Assembly (NCBI GenBank): GCA_017458145.1 | Contig: JAFTGA010000010.1 | Span: forward strand, 1-34,622 | Direction of reading: 5' to 3' | Length of the DNA stretch: 34,622 nucleotides | DNA from: Bacteroidales bacterium | GTDB taxonomy: Bacteria; Bacteroidota; Bacteroidia; Bacteroidales; UBA932 | Shown here: positions 8,561-16,104 of the stretch, one piece after another | Numbering within the stretch: the stretch's first letter is position 1 | Layout: every line of letters begins with the position of its first letter | The notes under the pieces: model-generated | What the model was told of the DNA's origin: nothing | What the model saw: the letters and a program-made list of their open reading frames with translations, nothing else | The model's database searches: none | Made by a program: the position numbers and the translations under genes

Positions 8561-9519
8561 AGGCTCTCCAGCATCCGCTTCATTACCACCTGGGCGGAGA
8601 CGGCACGGTTGGCTGCCTCGGGAATGACCAGGCTGCGCGGCGAATCAATCACCTCATCGGAGACGATCATGTTGCGGCGTACGGGCAGGCAGTGCATGAA
8701 AAAGGCGTCATTCGTGACGGCCATATGGCGCGCGTCCACCGTCCAGCCCATATCCTTGCTCAGGATCCGGCCGTACTGCGCGGGATCGGTGACGCCCGGG
8801 CAGCTCCAATTCTTGGCGTAGACGAAGTCGGCGCCTTCCAGGGCCTTCATCTGGTCGTATTCGACGCGCGCATTTCCTGCAAAGGCCGGATCCAGTTCGT
8901 AGCCGCGCGGGTGCGTGATCACGAATTCCACATCCGCCGCGTTCATCCATTCGGCAAAGGAATTCGGTACCGCCTGGGGAAGTGCACGCGGGTGCGGAGC
9001 CCAGGTCAGGACGACCTTCGGGCGCTTCTTTTCCTTGTATTCGTCGATGGTAATCAGGTCGGCGAAGGCCTGGCAGGGGTGCACGGTGGCGGACTCCAGG
9101 CTGATCACCGGCTTGCCGCTGTATTCGAGGAACTGCCGCAGGACGGTCTCGTTGTAGTCAAAATTCCGGTCCTGCAGACCGGCAAATGAGCGCACGCCGA
9201 TGATGTCGCAGTAACTGGCCATCACGGGAATGGCTTCGCGCAGATGCTCGGACTTGTCGCCGTCCATCACGACACCCATCTCCGTCTCCAGTTTCCAGCT
9301 GTCCTGGCCGATGTTGAGCACGATGGGGTTCATCCCCAGGTTGAGCGCCGCTTTCTGGCTGCTCAGCCGGGTGCGGAGACTGCTGTTGAAGAAGACCAGC
9401 ATGATGGTCCTGTTCTCTCCGAGGTGTTTCCAGGCGAAGGGGGTCTCCTTGACCTGACGGGCTTCTTCAAGCGCTGCGCCGAGGTCGCCGATATCGCTGA
9501 CGTGGAAGAATGATTTCAT
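8557..9519 (-). CDS. argF': N-succinylornithine carbamoyltransferase (ArgF' type)
   Basis: Transfers the carbamoyl group of carbamoyl phosphate to an N-acylated ornithine. The 320-aa protein closely follows the Bacteroides fragilis succinylornithine enzyme as I recall it: SLRTRLSSQKAALNLGMN (carbamoyl-phosphate loop), the long MDGDKSEHLREA stretch, WAPHPRALPQAVPNSFAEW and FMHCLPVRRNM. Residue 90, which in this family sets acetyl- versus succinylornithine specificity (Glu versus Pro), is Ser here. A short insertion (SCPGVTDPAQ) follows AKNW compared with my memory of the B. fragilis sequence. It abuts argD and overlaps argB by 4 nt. An ordinary ornithine carbamoyltransferase is excluded by these motifs. 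Confidence 0.93.
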   Translation of the reverse strand: MKSFFHVSDIGDLGAALEEARQVKETPFAWKHLGENRTIMLVFFNSSLRTRLSSQKAALNLGMNPIVLNIGQDSWKLETEMGVVMDGDKSEHLREAIPVMASYCDIIGVRSFAGLQDRNFDYNETVLRQFLEYSGKPVISLESATVHPCQAFADLITIDEYKEKKRPKVVLTWAPHPRALPQAVPNSFAEWMNAADVEFVITHPRGYELDPAFAGNARVEYDQMKALEGADFVYAKNWSCPGVTDPAQYGRILSKDMGWTVDARHMAVTNDAFFMHCLPVRRNMIVSDEVIDSPRSLVIPEAANRAVSAQVVMKRMLESL

Positions 9520-10647
9520 TTACTGTGCGATTACTTCGTTGAACGCTTCGAGGAACCGGTCCGCCTCCGCCTTCATCAAGCAGAGCGGAGCGAGGAGCCG
9601 GATCATATTCTGGCCTGCGACGCCGGTGAAGATGTGCTTGTCGTAGAGGAGCGCCTGCCGCAGGGGCGCGACGCTTTCATTGAATTCGATGCCGAGCATC
9701 AGTCCCTTGCCGCGCACTTCCCGGATGCGGGGGCTCGCGGGCAAGTTCGCCTTGATGTATTCGCCGACTTCGAGCGCATTCTCCACCAGATGCTCCTGTT
9801 CGATGATGTCCAGCACCGCCAGGGCGCCCGCGCAGGCGAGGTAGTTGCCGCCGAAGGTGGTACCCAGCATGCCCTTGCGGGCCTGGAAGCGCGGGGAGAT
9901 GAGGATGCCGCCGCAGGGGAAACCGTTGGCGATGCCCTTGCCCATCGTGATGATGTCCGGGCGGATGCCGGCCCACTGGTGCGCAAAGAACTTGCCCGTG
10001 CGCCCATAGCCGCTCTGCACTTCGTCCAGGATGAGTGCGGCGCCATAGCGGTCACACAGGCGGCGGAGCGCCTGCAGGAAACCGGCCTGCGGCAGATGGA
10101 TGCCGCCGCAGCCCTGGATTCCTTCGACGATGACGGCCGCCACTTCGCCCTTCGCCAGTTCATCCTCCACGGCCTCGCCGTCGTTCAGGTCCACGAACGA
10201 GACACGATGATGGGTATTGAAAGGGGAGACGATCGCCGGGTTGTCCGTCATCGCCACGGCGCCTGAAGTGCGGCCGTGGAAACTGCGGCGGAATGCGATA
10301 ATGCGGTCCCGGCCTGTCTGGAAGGAAGCCAGCTTGGCGGCGTTCTCGTTGGATTCCGCGCCGCTGTTGTCCAGGAAGAGCGAATAGTCCTCGTAGCCGC
10401 TGGCGGCGCCGATACGGCGGGCCAGTTCCTCCTGCAGCGGGTTGCGCACGCTGTTGGAATAGAAGCCGATCTTGTCCAGCTGGTCCTTCAGGGCCTGGAC
10501 ATAATGCGGATGGCTGTGCCCCACGGAGATCACGGCGTGGCCGCCATACAGGTCCAGGTATTCCTGGCCTTGGTCGTCCCATACAGTACACCCGCGCGCG
10601 CGCTCGGGCGTGACATTGAAGAGGGAATAGACGTCGAAGAGTTCCAT
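9520..10647 (-). CDS. argD: N-acylornithine aminotransferase
   Basis: PLP-dependent class III aminotransferase that converts N-acylglutamate semialdehyde to N-acylornithine with glutamate as amino donor. Conserved features: YLDLYGGHAVISVGHSHPHY, FHGRTSGAVAMT, the PLP-aspartate block LILDEVQSGYGRTG and the Schiff-base lysine K237 in TMGKGIANGFP. Length 375 aa is typical. It starts 6 nt after argC and ends exactly where argF' begins. Confidence 0.96.
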   Translation of the reverse strand: MELFDVYSLFNVTPERARGCTVWDDQGQEYLDLYGGHAVISVGHSHPHYVQALKDQLDKIGFYSNSVRNPLQEELARRIGAASGYEDYSLFLDNSGAESNENAAKLASFQTGRDRIIAFRRSFHGRTSGAVAMTDNPAIVSPFNTHHRVSFVDLNDGEAVEDELAKGEVAAVIVEGIQGCGGIHLPQAGFLQALRRLCDRYGAALILDEVQSGYGRTGKFFAHQWAGIRPDIITMGKGIANGFPCGGILISPRFQARKGMLGTTFGGNYLACAGALAVLDIIEQEHLVENALEVGEYIKANLPASPRIREVRGKGLMLGIEFNESVAPLRQALLYDKHIFTGVAGQNMIRLLAPLCLMKAEADRFLEAFNEVIAQ

Positions 10648-10653
10648 ATCTTG

Positions 10654-11616
10654 TCAGAATGCTGATGCCTTCAGCTTGAGGCCGGTATTCTCGGGAATAC
10701 CGAAGATCAGGTTCATGTTCTGGACCGCCTGCCCGGACGCTCCCTTGAGTAGGTTGTCGATCACGGACGAGACGACCAGCGTACCGTCGTGCATCTCCGG
10801 CACGACGATGCACTTGTTGGTGTTGACCACCTGCTTGAGATCCACCGGCCGGTCGGAGACGTGCGTAAATACGGCGCCGGCGTAGAAACCACGATAGAGG
10901 TCCAGCGCCTGCCCGGCTTCGAGCGGGCAGTCCACGGTCACGGAAGCGAAGATCCCGCGGGCGAAATCGCCCCGCATCGGCACAAACCGGACCGGCGGAC
11001 AGGGCGCGCCCTGCAGGAGGGACAGGTTGCGGCAGATTTCCTTGAGATGTTGGTGCTCGAACACTTTGTAGGTCGAGAGATTGTCCGTCCGCCAGCTGAA
11101 ATGCGTCGTGGCGGAAGGCTTGACGCCGGCGCCTGTGGAGCCGGTGACGGCGGTCACGTTGACCGTTTCCTTCAGCAGTCCGGCGGAAGCCAGCGGCAGC
11201 AAGGCCAGCTGGATCGCGGTGGCGAAGCAGCCGGGATTGGCGATCAGCTGCGCGCCGCGGATGCGCCCGCGCTGCCATTCGGGAAGGCCGTAGACATAGC
11301 CCTCCGATTCGTCGCGATAGTCCTGCGCCAGATCGACCACCTTCAGGCCGGCGGGCCGGACGTTCTCCGCCCAGAACTCGCGGCTTTTGCCGTGGGCGGA
11401 GCAGAGGAAAAGCACGTCCACGGCCGAAAGGTCATATCGGTCGCTGAATTGCAGGTCCGTATCGCCCAGCAGGCCGCCGTGCACCTCGTAGAGATAATTG
11501 CCGGCGTTGCTGGTCGAGTGCACGAAGACGATCTCCGCTTCCGGGTGGTTCACCAGGATGCGGAGCAGTTCGCCTGCCGTATAGCCGGCACCGCCGATGA
11601 TACCGACCTTAATCAT
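10654..11616 (-). CDS. argC: N-acylglutamyl-phosphate reductase
   Basis: NADPH-dependent reductase producing N-acylglutamate 5-semialdehyde. The N-terminal dinucleotide-binding motif VGIIGGAGYTAGELL and the active-site block ANPGCFATAIQLALLP with the nucleophilic cysteine are clear. Start chosen at ATG 11616 (MIKVGIIGGAGY), which overlaps the argG stop by 8 nt; an ATG at 11631 would add MSSRK and a longer overlap. Length is then 320 aa, normal for the family. Confidence 0.96.
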   Translation of the reverse strand: MIKVGIIGGAGYTAGELLRILVNHPEAEIVFVHSTSNAGNYLYEVHGGLLGDTDLQFSDRYDLSAVDVLFLCSAHGKSREFWAENVRPAGLKVVDLAQDYRDESEGYVYGLPEWQRGRIRGAQLIANPGCFATAIQLALLPLASAGLLKETVNVTAVTGSTGAGVKPSATTHFSWRTDNLSTYKVFEHQHLKEICRNLSLLQGAPCPPVRFVPMRGDFARGIFASVTVDCPLEAGQALDLYRGFYAGAVFTHVSDRPVDLKQVVNTNKCIVVPEMHDGTLVVSSVIDNLLKGASGQAVQNMNLIFGIPENTGLKLKASAF

Positions 11617-12823
11617 CTTTCTTGAACTCATCCGCGTGGTTGCCGTAATACACCCGCAGCGGCGTGGATGTCACCTTGATGAAGCCCTTGGCTTCCTCGG
11701 CCGTCCAGCCCTTCTGCGTCTCGCCGTACTCGCCAAGCTTGCTCTTGACGAGGTCGTCGGGGGAGTCCACGCCCACGGTGGAGAAACCGTAGGGGCGCAG
11801 TTCGAGGGTCACGGTCCCGTTGACGTTGCGCTGGCTGTTCTCAAGCATCGCCTCGATGTCCCGCATCACGGGCTCGAGATACTGGCTCTCGTGCAGGAAC
11901 ATCCCGTACCAGTTCGCGACCTGGTCCTTCCAATACTGTTGCCACTTGGAGAGGGTGAATTTCTCGAGGAACTTGTGCGCGCCGATGATCAGCATCGGAG
12001 CAGCCGCTTCAAAGCCCACGCGGCCCTTGATGCCGATGATCGTGTCGCCGACGTGCATGTCGCGGCCGATGCCGTATGGGGCGCCGATGGCCTCCACGGC
12101 CTGGATGGCGGCGATCTTGTTGTCGTAGTCCACGCCGTTCACGCGCTTGAGTTCGCCTTTTTCGAAGCCCAGGGAAAGGATCTCGGAGCCGGTCTTGCTG
12201 ACCTGCTTGAGGTAGGCGCTCTCGGGCAGGCCCTGCCGGGAGTCGAGAATCTCGCCGCCGCAGATGGAGGTTCCCCAGATACCGACATTGTAGGAATACT
12301 TGAGCTTCGCGAAGTCAGCGTTGAAGCCGTGGGCGTTCAGGTAGTCCACCTCGTCCTTGCGGGAAAGGTTGCCGTCCCGGGTGAGGGTGATGATCTCCAT
12401 CTTCGGGCACATCACCAGGAAGGTCATGTCGAAACGGACCTGGTCGTTGCCGGCGCCGGTGGATCCGTGGGCAATGGCATCGGCGCCAATCTCGTTGGCG
12501 TAACGGGCGATGGCCATGCCCTGGAAGATGCGTTCGGAGGACACGGAGATGGGGTAGGTGCCGTTGCGCAGGACGTTGCCATAGACCATATACTTCAGGC
12601 TTTTGGCGTAGTATTCCTGCGTGACGTCGAGGGTGACATATTTCGTGGCGCCCAGCTTGTAGGCGTTCTCCTCATTGGTCTTCAACTGTTCGGCGCTGAA
12701 TCCGCCCGTATTGGCGCAGGCGGCGTGGACCTCATAGCCCTTCTCGCGGGCGAGGTACATCACGGTATAGGAGGTGTCAAGACCTCCGCTGAAGGCGACG
12801 ACGACTTTCTTTTTCTTTTCCAT
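11609..12823 (-). CDS. argG: Argininosuccinate synthase
   Basis: Condenses citrulline and aspartate with ATP to argininosuccinate. The N-type ATP pyrophosphatase loop VVVAFSGGLDTSYTVMYLA is near the N-terminus, and AHGSTGAGNDQVRFD is the citrulline/aspartate-binding block. Length 404 aa is normal. It follows the acyltransferase gene after 79 nt that contain palindromic repeat copy 2, the only sizeable gap in the operon, and overlaps argC by 8 nt. Confidence 0.97.
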   Translation of the reverse strand: MEKKKKVVVAFSGGLDTSYTVMYLAREKGYEVHAACANTGGFSAEQLKTNEENAYKLGATKYVTLDVTQEYYAKSLKYMVYGNVLRNGTYPISVSSERIFQGMAIARYANEIGADAIAHGSTGAGNDQVRFDMTFLVMCPKMEIITLTRDGNLSRKDEVDYLNAHGFNADFAKLKYSYNVGIWGTSICGGEILDSRQGLPESAYLKQVSKTGSEILSLGFEKGELKRVNGVDYDNKIAAIQAVEAIGAPYGIGRDMHVGDTIIGIKGRVGFEAAAPMLIIGAHKFLEKFTLSKWQQYWKDQVANWYGMFLHESQYLEPVMRDIEAMLENSQRNVNGTVTLELRPYGFSTVGVDSPDDLVKSKLGEYGETQKGWTAEEAKGFIKVTSTPLRVYYGNHADEFKKDD

Positions 12824-12846
12824 ATCTTTTGTTTCTTTATTTCTTT

Positions 12847-12895
12847 GAGATTCCCGGTCAGGCCGGGAATGACTGAGGGCAATGCCGGGAATGAC
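12847..12895 (-). repeat. Palindromic 3'-end repeat, copy 2, with an extra half unit
   Basis: Minus strand, 7 nt after the stop of the GNAT gene: a half unit GTCATTCCCGGC (12895-12884), then the full unit GTCATTCCCGGCCTGACC followed by GGGAATCTCA. ATTCCCGG/CCGGGAAT form a perfect 8-bp stem (12850-12857/12863-12870). It lies inside the operon between the acyltransferase and argG, where it could stabilise the upstream message or lower read-through; no U tract follows. Confidence 0.75.
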
Positions 12896-12902
12896 AAATG
12901 GA

Positions 12903-13463
12903 TTATTCCCCGGGATGATGGATCTCCAGGTGCTCTTTAGGGTCGTAGAGCAGTCCGGTGCAGATGCACATCTTGTAGTCGTGGCTCTGCAGGATATCGA
13001 AGTGGCGGCAGCCCTCGCAGCCCTTCCAGAACTCGGGGTCGTCCGTGAGTTCGGTGTAGGGGACGGGGCGGAATCCGAATTCGTAGTTCATCTTCATCAC
13101 CGCCGCGCCGGTGGTGATGGAGAAAATCTTGGCGTCAGGGAAGAGTCTGCGCGAGAGGATGAAGGTCTGCTCCTTGATGCGCTTGGCGATGCCCAGTCCG
13201 CGGAATTTGTGGGCGACGATCAGTCCGGAATTGGCGACGAAACTCTTGCCGCCCCAGGACTCGATGTAGGAGAAGCCGGCGAACTCGCCCTCGTCGGAGA
13301 GCGCGATCACGGCTTTGCCGGCCAGGATTTTCTCATTGATGTATTCCGGCGTACGCTTGGCGATGCCGGTCTTGCGCTCCAGCGAGGAGATATATATCTC
13401 CTGGCAGATTTCTTCCGCATAGCGGGTGTGGCTGGGTTCAGCCACCATGACTTGGATGTTCAT
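12903..13463 (-). CDS. GNAT-family acyltransferase, candidate glutamate N-acyltransferase (ArgA role)
   Basis: The product (186 aa) has a GNAT fold with an acyl-CoA-binding loop HKFRGLGIAKRI (R88-G89-L90-G91) and a C-terminal FSITTGAAVMKMNYEFGFRPV block resembling the end of ArgA. It is the first gene of the arginine operon and no other gene here supplies step one, so I infer that it acylates glutamate (acetyl or succinyl, undetermined). An odd tail holds C149-x2-C152 and C166-x-C168, which could bind a metal. There is no ArgA kinase-like domain. Function is inferred from context; the fold is well supported. Confidence 0.85.
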   Translation of the reverse strand: MNIQVMVAEPSHTRYAEEICQEIYISSLERKTGIAKRTPEYINEKILAGKAVIALSDEGEFAGFSYIESWGGKSFVANSGLIVAHKFRGLGIAKRIKEQTFILSRRLFPDAKIFSITTGAAVMKMNYEFGFRPVPYTELTDDPEFWKGCEGCRHFDILQSHDYKMCICTGLLYDPKEHLEIHHPGE

Positions 13464-13549
13464 TATTATACAATAAAGCCCCTAATGGCAAGACAAACCG
13501 AGATTGTCAATTGCAATTATTGAGCGAAAATTCATGATGGATTGGATTA

Positions 13550-13612
13550 CAGAATTTCCGAGGATGTGGGAGGGTTCTACGCCTCCTATCTTCGGTCTCG
13601 TCGGGAATTCTG
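13550..13612 (-). promoter_or_regulatory. Structured leader of the arginine operon (candidate attenuator)
   Basis: Minus-strand RNA: CAGAATTCCCGA (13612-13601) pairs with TCGGAAATTCTG (13561-13550), 11 of 12 positions. Inside, GGAGG (13586-13582) pairs with CCTCC (13573-13569). The left arm and the inner stem overlap the 3' half and stop codon of the Arg-rich leader ORF, so ribosome position would decide which stem forms. A CCCTCC tract could alternatively pair with AGGGG nearer the acyltransferase start. No U-tract terminator is visible, so the mechanism (translation, Rho or RNA decay) is open. Confidence 0.55.
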
Positions 13613-13630
13613 GCAATACACGTTAAACAT
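13586..13630 (-). CDS. Arginine-rich leader peptide, 14 codons
   Basis: ATG at 13630, 7 nt after the -7 box, opens the ORF MFNVYCQNSRRDRR ending in TAG. Four of the last five codons are Arg (CGA CGA GAC CGA AGA), directly before the stop and inside a foldable leader. This is the layout of amino-acid-sensing leader peptides such as those of his, trp and leu operons, here for arginine and in front of arginine genes. The transcript would be nearly leaderless at this ATG; a GTG at 13621 is an alternative start. Too short for homology; the call rests on position and composition. Confidence 0.6.
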   Translation of the reverse strand: MFNVYCQNSRRDRR

Positions 13631-13637
13631 AACTTTG

Positions 13638-13669
13638 CAAATGTAATTAAATAATTTAATATCTCCAAA
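13638..13669 (-). promoter_or_regulatory. Promoter of the arginine operon (TTTG-N20-TACATTTG)
   Basis: Minus-strand TTTG at 13669-13666, 20 bp, TACATTTG at 13645-13638: the same layout as the tRNA-Phe promoter. It predicts an RNA start near 13635-13630 and a leader of about 170 nt before the acyltransferase gene. The -7 box is half of a palindrome TAACTTTGCAAATGTA (13630-13645), which might also be an operator. Confidence 0.65.
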
Positions 13670-13712
13670 TCCCGGATAAAAACAGCGTCTCAAAACAAGT
13701 TTGCGGCAAGTT

Positions 13713-13746
13713 TGCGGGTGTATCCGGCGCTCCGGACACACCCGCA
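13713..13746 (-). terminator. Hairpin after the 5'-nucleotidase gene
   Basis: About 20 nt after the stop at 13768, on the minus strand, TGCGGGTGTGTCCGG pairs with CCGGATACACCCGCA (15 positions, one G-U wobble) around a 4-nt loop. The tail is only weakly U-rich (TTGTTTT further on), so it may be an imperfect terminator or an RNA 3'-end stabiliser. An 11-bp direct repeat CAAGTTTGCGG (13696-13706, 13707-13717) adjoins it. It separates this operon from the arginine operon promoter. Confidence 0.5.
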
Positions 13747-13767
13747 ACGAAAAGAAGCGGCGGACGC

Positions 13768-15231
13768 CTATTTGATGATGATCCGCTCCGTCTTGTCCAC
13801 CCGGATGAGGGGGACGCCGCTCATCCGCTCTTCGACGATCAAGTAATCCGAACTGGACAGTGTCTTGACGCGGCCGTTCTTCTTGACATCTTCTTTCTTG
13901 ATATGGAAGAACTGTTCGAGGCTGGCGTAGTGATAGTCGCCCATGCCGATCTTGATCAGGTCATCGTCCTGGATGCTTTTGTCGTTCAGTTCAAACTGTT
14001 CGATGCAGTGCGTTTTCTGGTCGTAGACGACCTTCACCCCCTTGGAGAGCTGATAGAATTCCCCGCCGTCGTAGGGAGCGTTGATGGACTCGTCCCGGAA
14101 AATCCACAGGAAGGCATCCCGGAGCTGCTTGCCCGTGACCTTGAGTTCGACGACTTTGTTGTCATAGGGGAAGACTTTCCGGAGGTCACCCTTCGTGACG
14201 ACCTCGCCGAGTTCCTTGCCGCGGATGGCGCCGCTGGAGATAAAGATGATATCGACACCGGTGCCTTCCTTGACGATGTCGGCGAACAGGTGGCCCAGCA
14301 TCGAATCCCGGTTCCGCCGGGTCTGGGTGTATACGCCGTCCAGGCGGGTAAGCACCTGCTCATAGACCGCGTCCGTCACCGATTTGTAGTCGTTCACGAC
14401 CTTTTCCAGCTCGAGGTCCCGCGGGCAGTTGTCAGCATTGATGGGAACGAGTTTCCAGGTGTAGGAGGCGATGGAATTCGTGTCCGTGTCGATGACCAGG
14501 TCGAAGCGTCCGATCTGGTCGGTGCCGACGGCCGCCTGGACGATGGGAATGCCGGCCACCACCGCAGGCTTGTCGATCAGGGTGTGCGAGTGGCCGCCGA
14601 TGATCAGGTCCACGCCCCAGTCCGGATCCAGCGCCGCGGCCAGTTTCTTGTCATTCTCGTATCCGATATGCGTCAGGAGGACCGTCAGGTCGATGTCTTC
14701 CGTCTGGTATGCAGTACAGATCCTGCCCACTTCCTCAGCCGCGTCCCTGATGCCGACCAGGGTGCTGATCAGCTTGTCGCTGCGCGTCGAGTTCAGCACT
14801 TCCTCGGTCAGGATGCCGATGAACATGATCTTCATCCCGTCGATCTCGATGATCCGGTGGGAATTGAACAGGCGCGTGTTATTGCTGGTCAGGAACATGT
14901 TGGCGTTGATGATCGGGAACTTGGCGCACTTCTCCAGGAACAGCAGGTGGGCGAGGCCGTAATCCACCTCATGGTTCCCCAGGGTGACGACGTCGGGAGC
15001 CAGCAGGTTCATGATCTCAATGGTGGAGATACCCCGGTACTCCTGGTCGATCAGGGAACCTTTGAACATATCTCCGGAGATGGCGTACAGCACATTTTTC
15101 TCCTCCTTCCGGGTTTTGGAGATATAGCCGGACAGCATTGAAACGCCACCGGTCAGTTTCTTATCGACATTCTCGGCAAGGAAGTCTCCATGCAGGTCAT
15201 TGGAGTGCAGCAGGGTGAGGCTCTTTTTCAT
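13768..15231 (-). CDS. Cytosolic metallophosphatase / 5'-nucleotidase family protein
   Basis: Two-domain 5'-nucleotidase/UshA-like protein of 487 aa. Metal-binding motifs of the calcineurin-like N-terminal domain are present: HSNDLHGD (D12, H14), SGDMFKG (D54), GNHEVDYG (N86, H87) and IIGGHSHTLID. The C-terminal half matches the 5'-nucleotidase C domain (SSGAIRG; VFPYDNKVVELKVTGKQLRD). There is no signal peptide: the first motif begins at residue 9, so it is probably intracellular, unlike periplasmic UshA. Likely a nucleotidase or cyclic-nucleotide/sugar-nucleotide phosphatase; substrate unknown. It is the last gene of an operon, 24 nt after the BASS transporter. Confidence 0.9.
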   Translation of the reverse strand: MKKSLTLLHSNDLHGDFLAENVDKKLTGGVSMLSGYISKTRKEEKNVLYAISGDMFKGSLIDQEYRGISTIEIMNLLAPDVVTLGNHEVDYGLAHLLFLEKCAKFPIINANMFLTSNNTRLFNSHRIIEIDGMKIMFIGILTEEVLNSTRSDKLISTLVGIRDAAEEVGRICTAYQTEDIDLTVLLTHIGYENDKKLAAALDPDWGVDLIIGGHSHTLIDKPAVVAGIPIVQAAVGTDQIGRFDLVIDTDTNSIASYTWKLVPINADNCPRDLELEKVVNDYKSVTDAVYEQVLTRLDGVYTQTRRNRDSMLGHLFADIVKEGTGVDIIFISSGAIRGKELGEVVTKGDLRKVFPYDNKVVELKVTGKQLRDAFLWIFRDESINAPYDGGEFYQLSKGVKVVYDQKTHCIEQFELNDKSIQDDDLIKIGMGDYHYASLEQFFHIKKEDVKKNGRVKTLSSSDYLIVEERMSGVPLIRVDKTERIIIK

Positions 15232-15255
15232 AAATCAGGGACGGTTATTGATGGA

Positions 15256-16101
15256 TTACTTTTTCTTTCTGACAATGCCGACATAGATCAGCAGGACGAC
15301 ATTCATCATCAGCGAATAGAGGATGGCGGGAATGGCCATCGTTTCGTTGGCGAAGATGAAGGGGCTGGATGCGATGGCTATGGCCTGAGCGGCATTCTGC
15401 ATCCCGACTTCGATGACCACCGTCCTGCGCTGTTGTGCGTTTGTCCTGACAAGCCGGGACAGCAGGGAAGCGCAGCCGATGGCCAGCAGGATGAGCACCG
15501 TCACGCACACGCCCAGCAGGCCGATATTCTCCAGAATGGTCCTGTGGTGCTGGATGTAGAAAACCGTGATCAGGACCAGCAGCAGCGGAAAAGCGAGTTT
15601 GCCCAGGAACTTGTCCGTTCTCTCAGCGGCCCGGGGCCAGGTGTAGTGCATGCCGATGCCCAACACCACCGGAAGGAGCATCAGCAACAGGTTCTGCTTG
15701 ACAAGGTTGCCTACAGGAAGCGAAATGCCGACACTCTCGCCGACCAGGTCCGTCGCCCAGCTCATGATGAGCGGAATGGTGAACAGTGTGACAAAACTGC
15801 TGATTGCCGTAAGCGTTACCGACAGGGCAACGTCACCTCCGGCAAGTTTGGAAAACACATTGGAAGAACTGCCGCCCGGGCAGCATGCAATCAGTACCAG
15901 GCCGATGAAAAAAACGGGCGTCAGACGGAACGCCCAGGCAACGCCAAGGGCGATGAGCGGGAGCAGGACCAGCTGCCCGAACAGGGCGATGACAATGGGC
16001 CAGGGCCGCTGAAAGACTTTTCCGAAATCCTCGAACTTCAGCGAAAGCCCGAGGTCGAACATCAGGAGCGTGAGAATGGGGAGTACGATCCAGATTGCCA
16101 T
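15256..16101 (-). CDS. Bile acid:sodium symporter (BASS) family transporter
   Basis: Membrane protein of 281 aa with about nine hydrophobic helices. Family signatures are clear: the crossing-helix motif LIACCPGGSSSNVFSKLAGG near residue 95 and the EVGMQNAAQAIAIA motif in the second half, both involved in sodium/substrate binding in the family. Members carry bile acids, pantoate, pyruvate or other organic anions; nothing here fixes the substrate. It lies 3 nt after the PatB-type lyase gene, so it may move a substrate or product of that enzyme. Confidence 0.92.
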   Translation of the reverse strand: MAIWIVLPILTLLMFDLGLSLKFEDFGKVFQRPWPIVIALFGQLVLLPLIALGVAWAFRLTPVFFIGLVLIACCPGGSSSNVFSKLAGGDVALSVTLTAISSFVTLFTIPLIMSWATDLVGESVGISLPVGNLVKQNLLLMLLPVVLGIGMHYTWPRAAERTDKFLGKLAFPLLLVLITVFYIQHHRTILENIGLLGVCVTVLILLAIGCASLLSRLVRTNAQQRRTVVIEVGMQNAAQAIAIASSPFIFANETMAIPAILYSLMMNVVLLIYVGIVRKKK

Positions 16102-16104
16102 GAC

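Noticed and set aside
13550-13612. Known riboswitch class (purine, preQ1, T-box) in the arginine leader
   Set aside because: GGTTCTAC in the plus sense recalls preQ1/purine motifs, but the A-rich tail, conserved junctions or T-box bulge are missing, and the transcript runs on the other strand.
13630-13637. Plus-strand promoter TAACTTTG
   Set aside because: No TTTG at 19-21 bp upstream and it would point into the ends of a convergent operon; more likely one arm of a palindrome.
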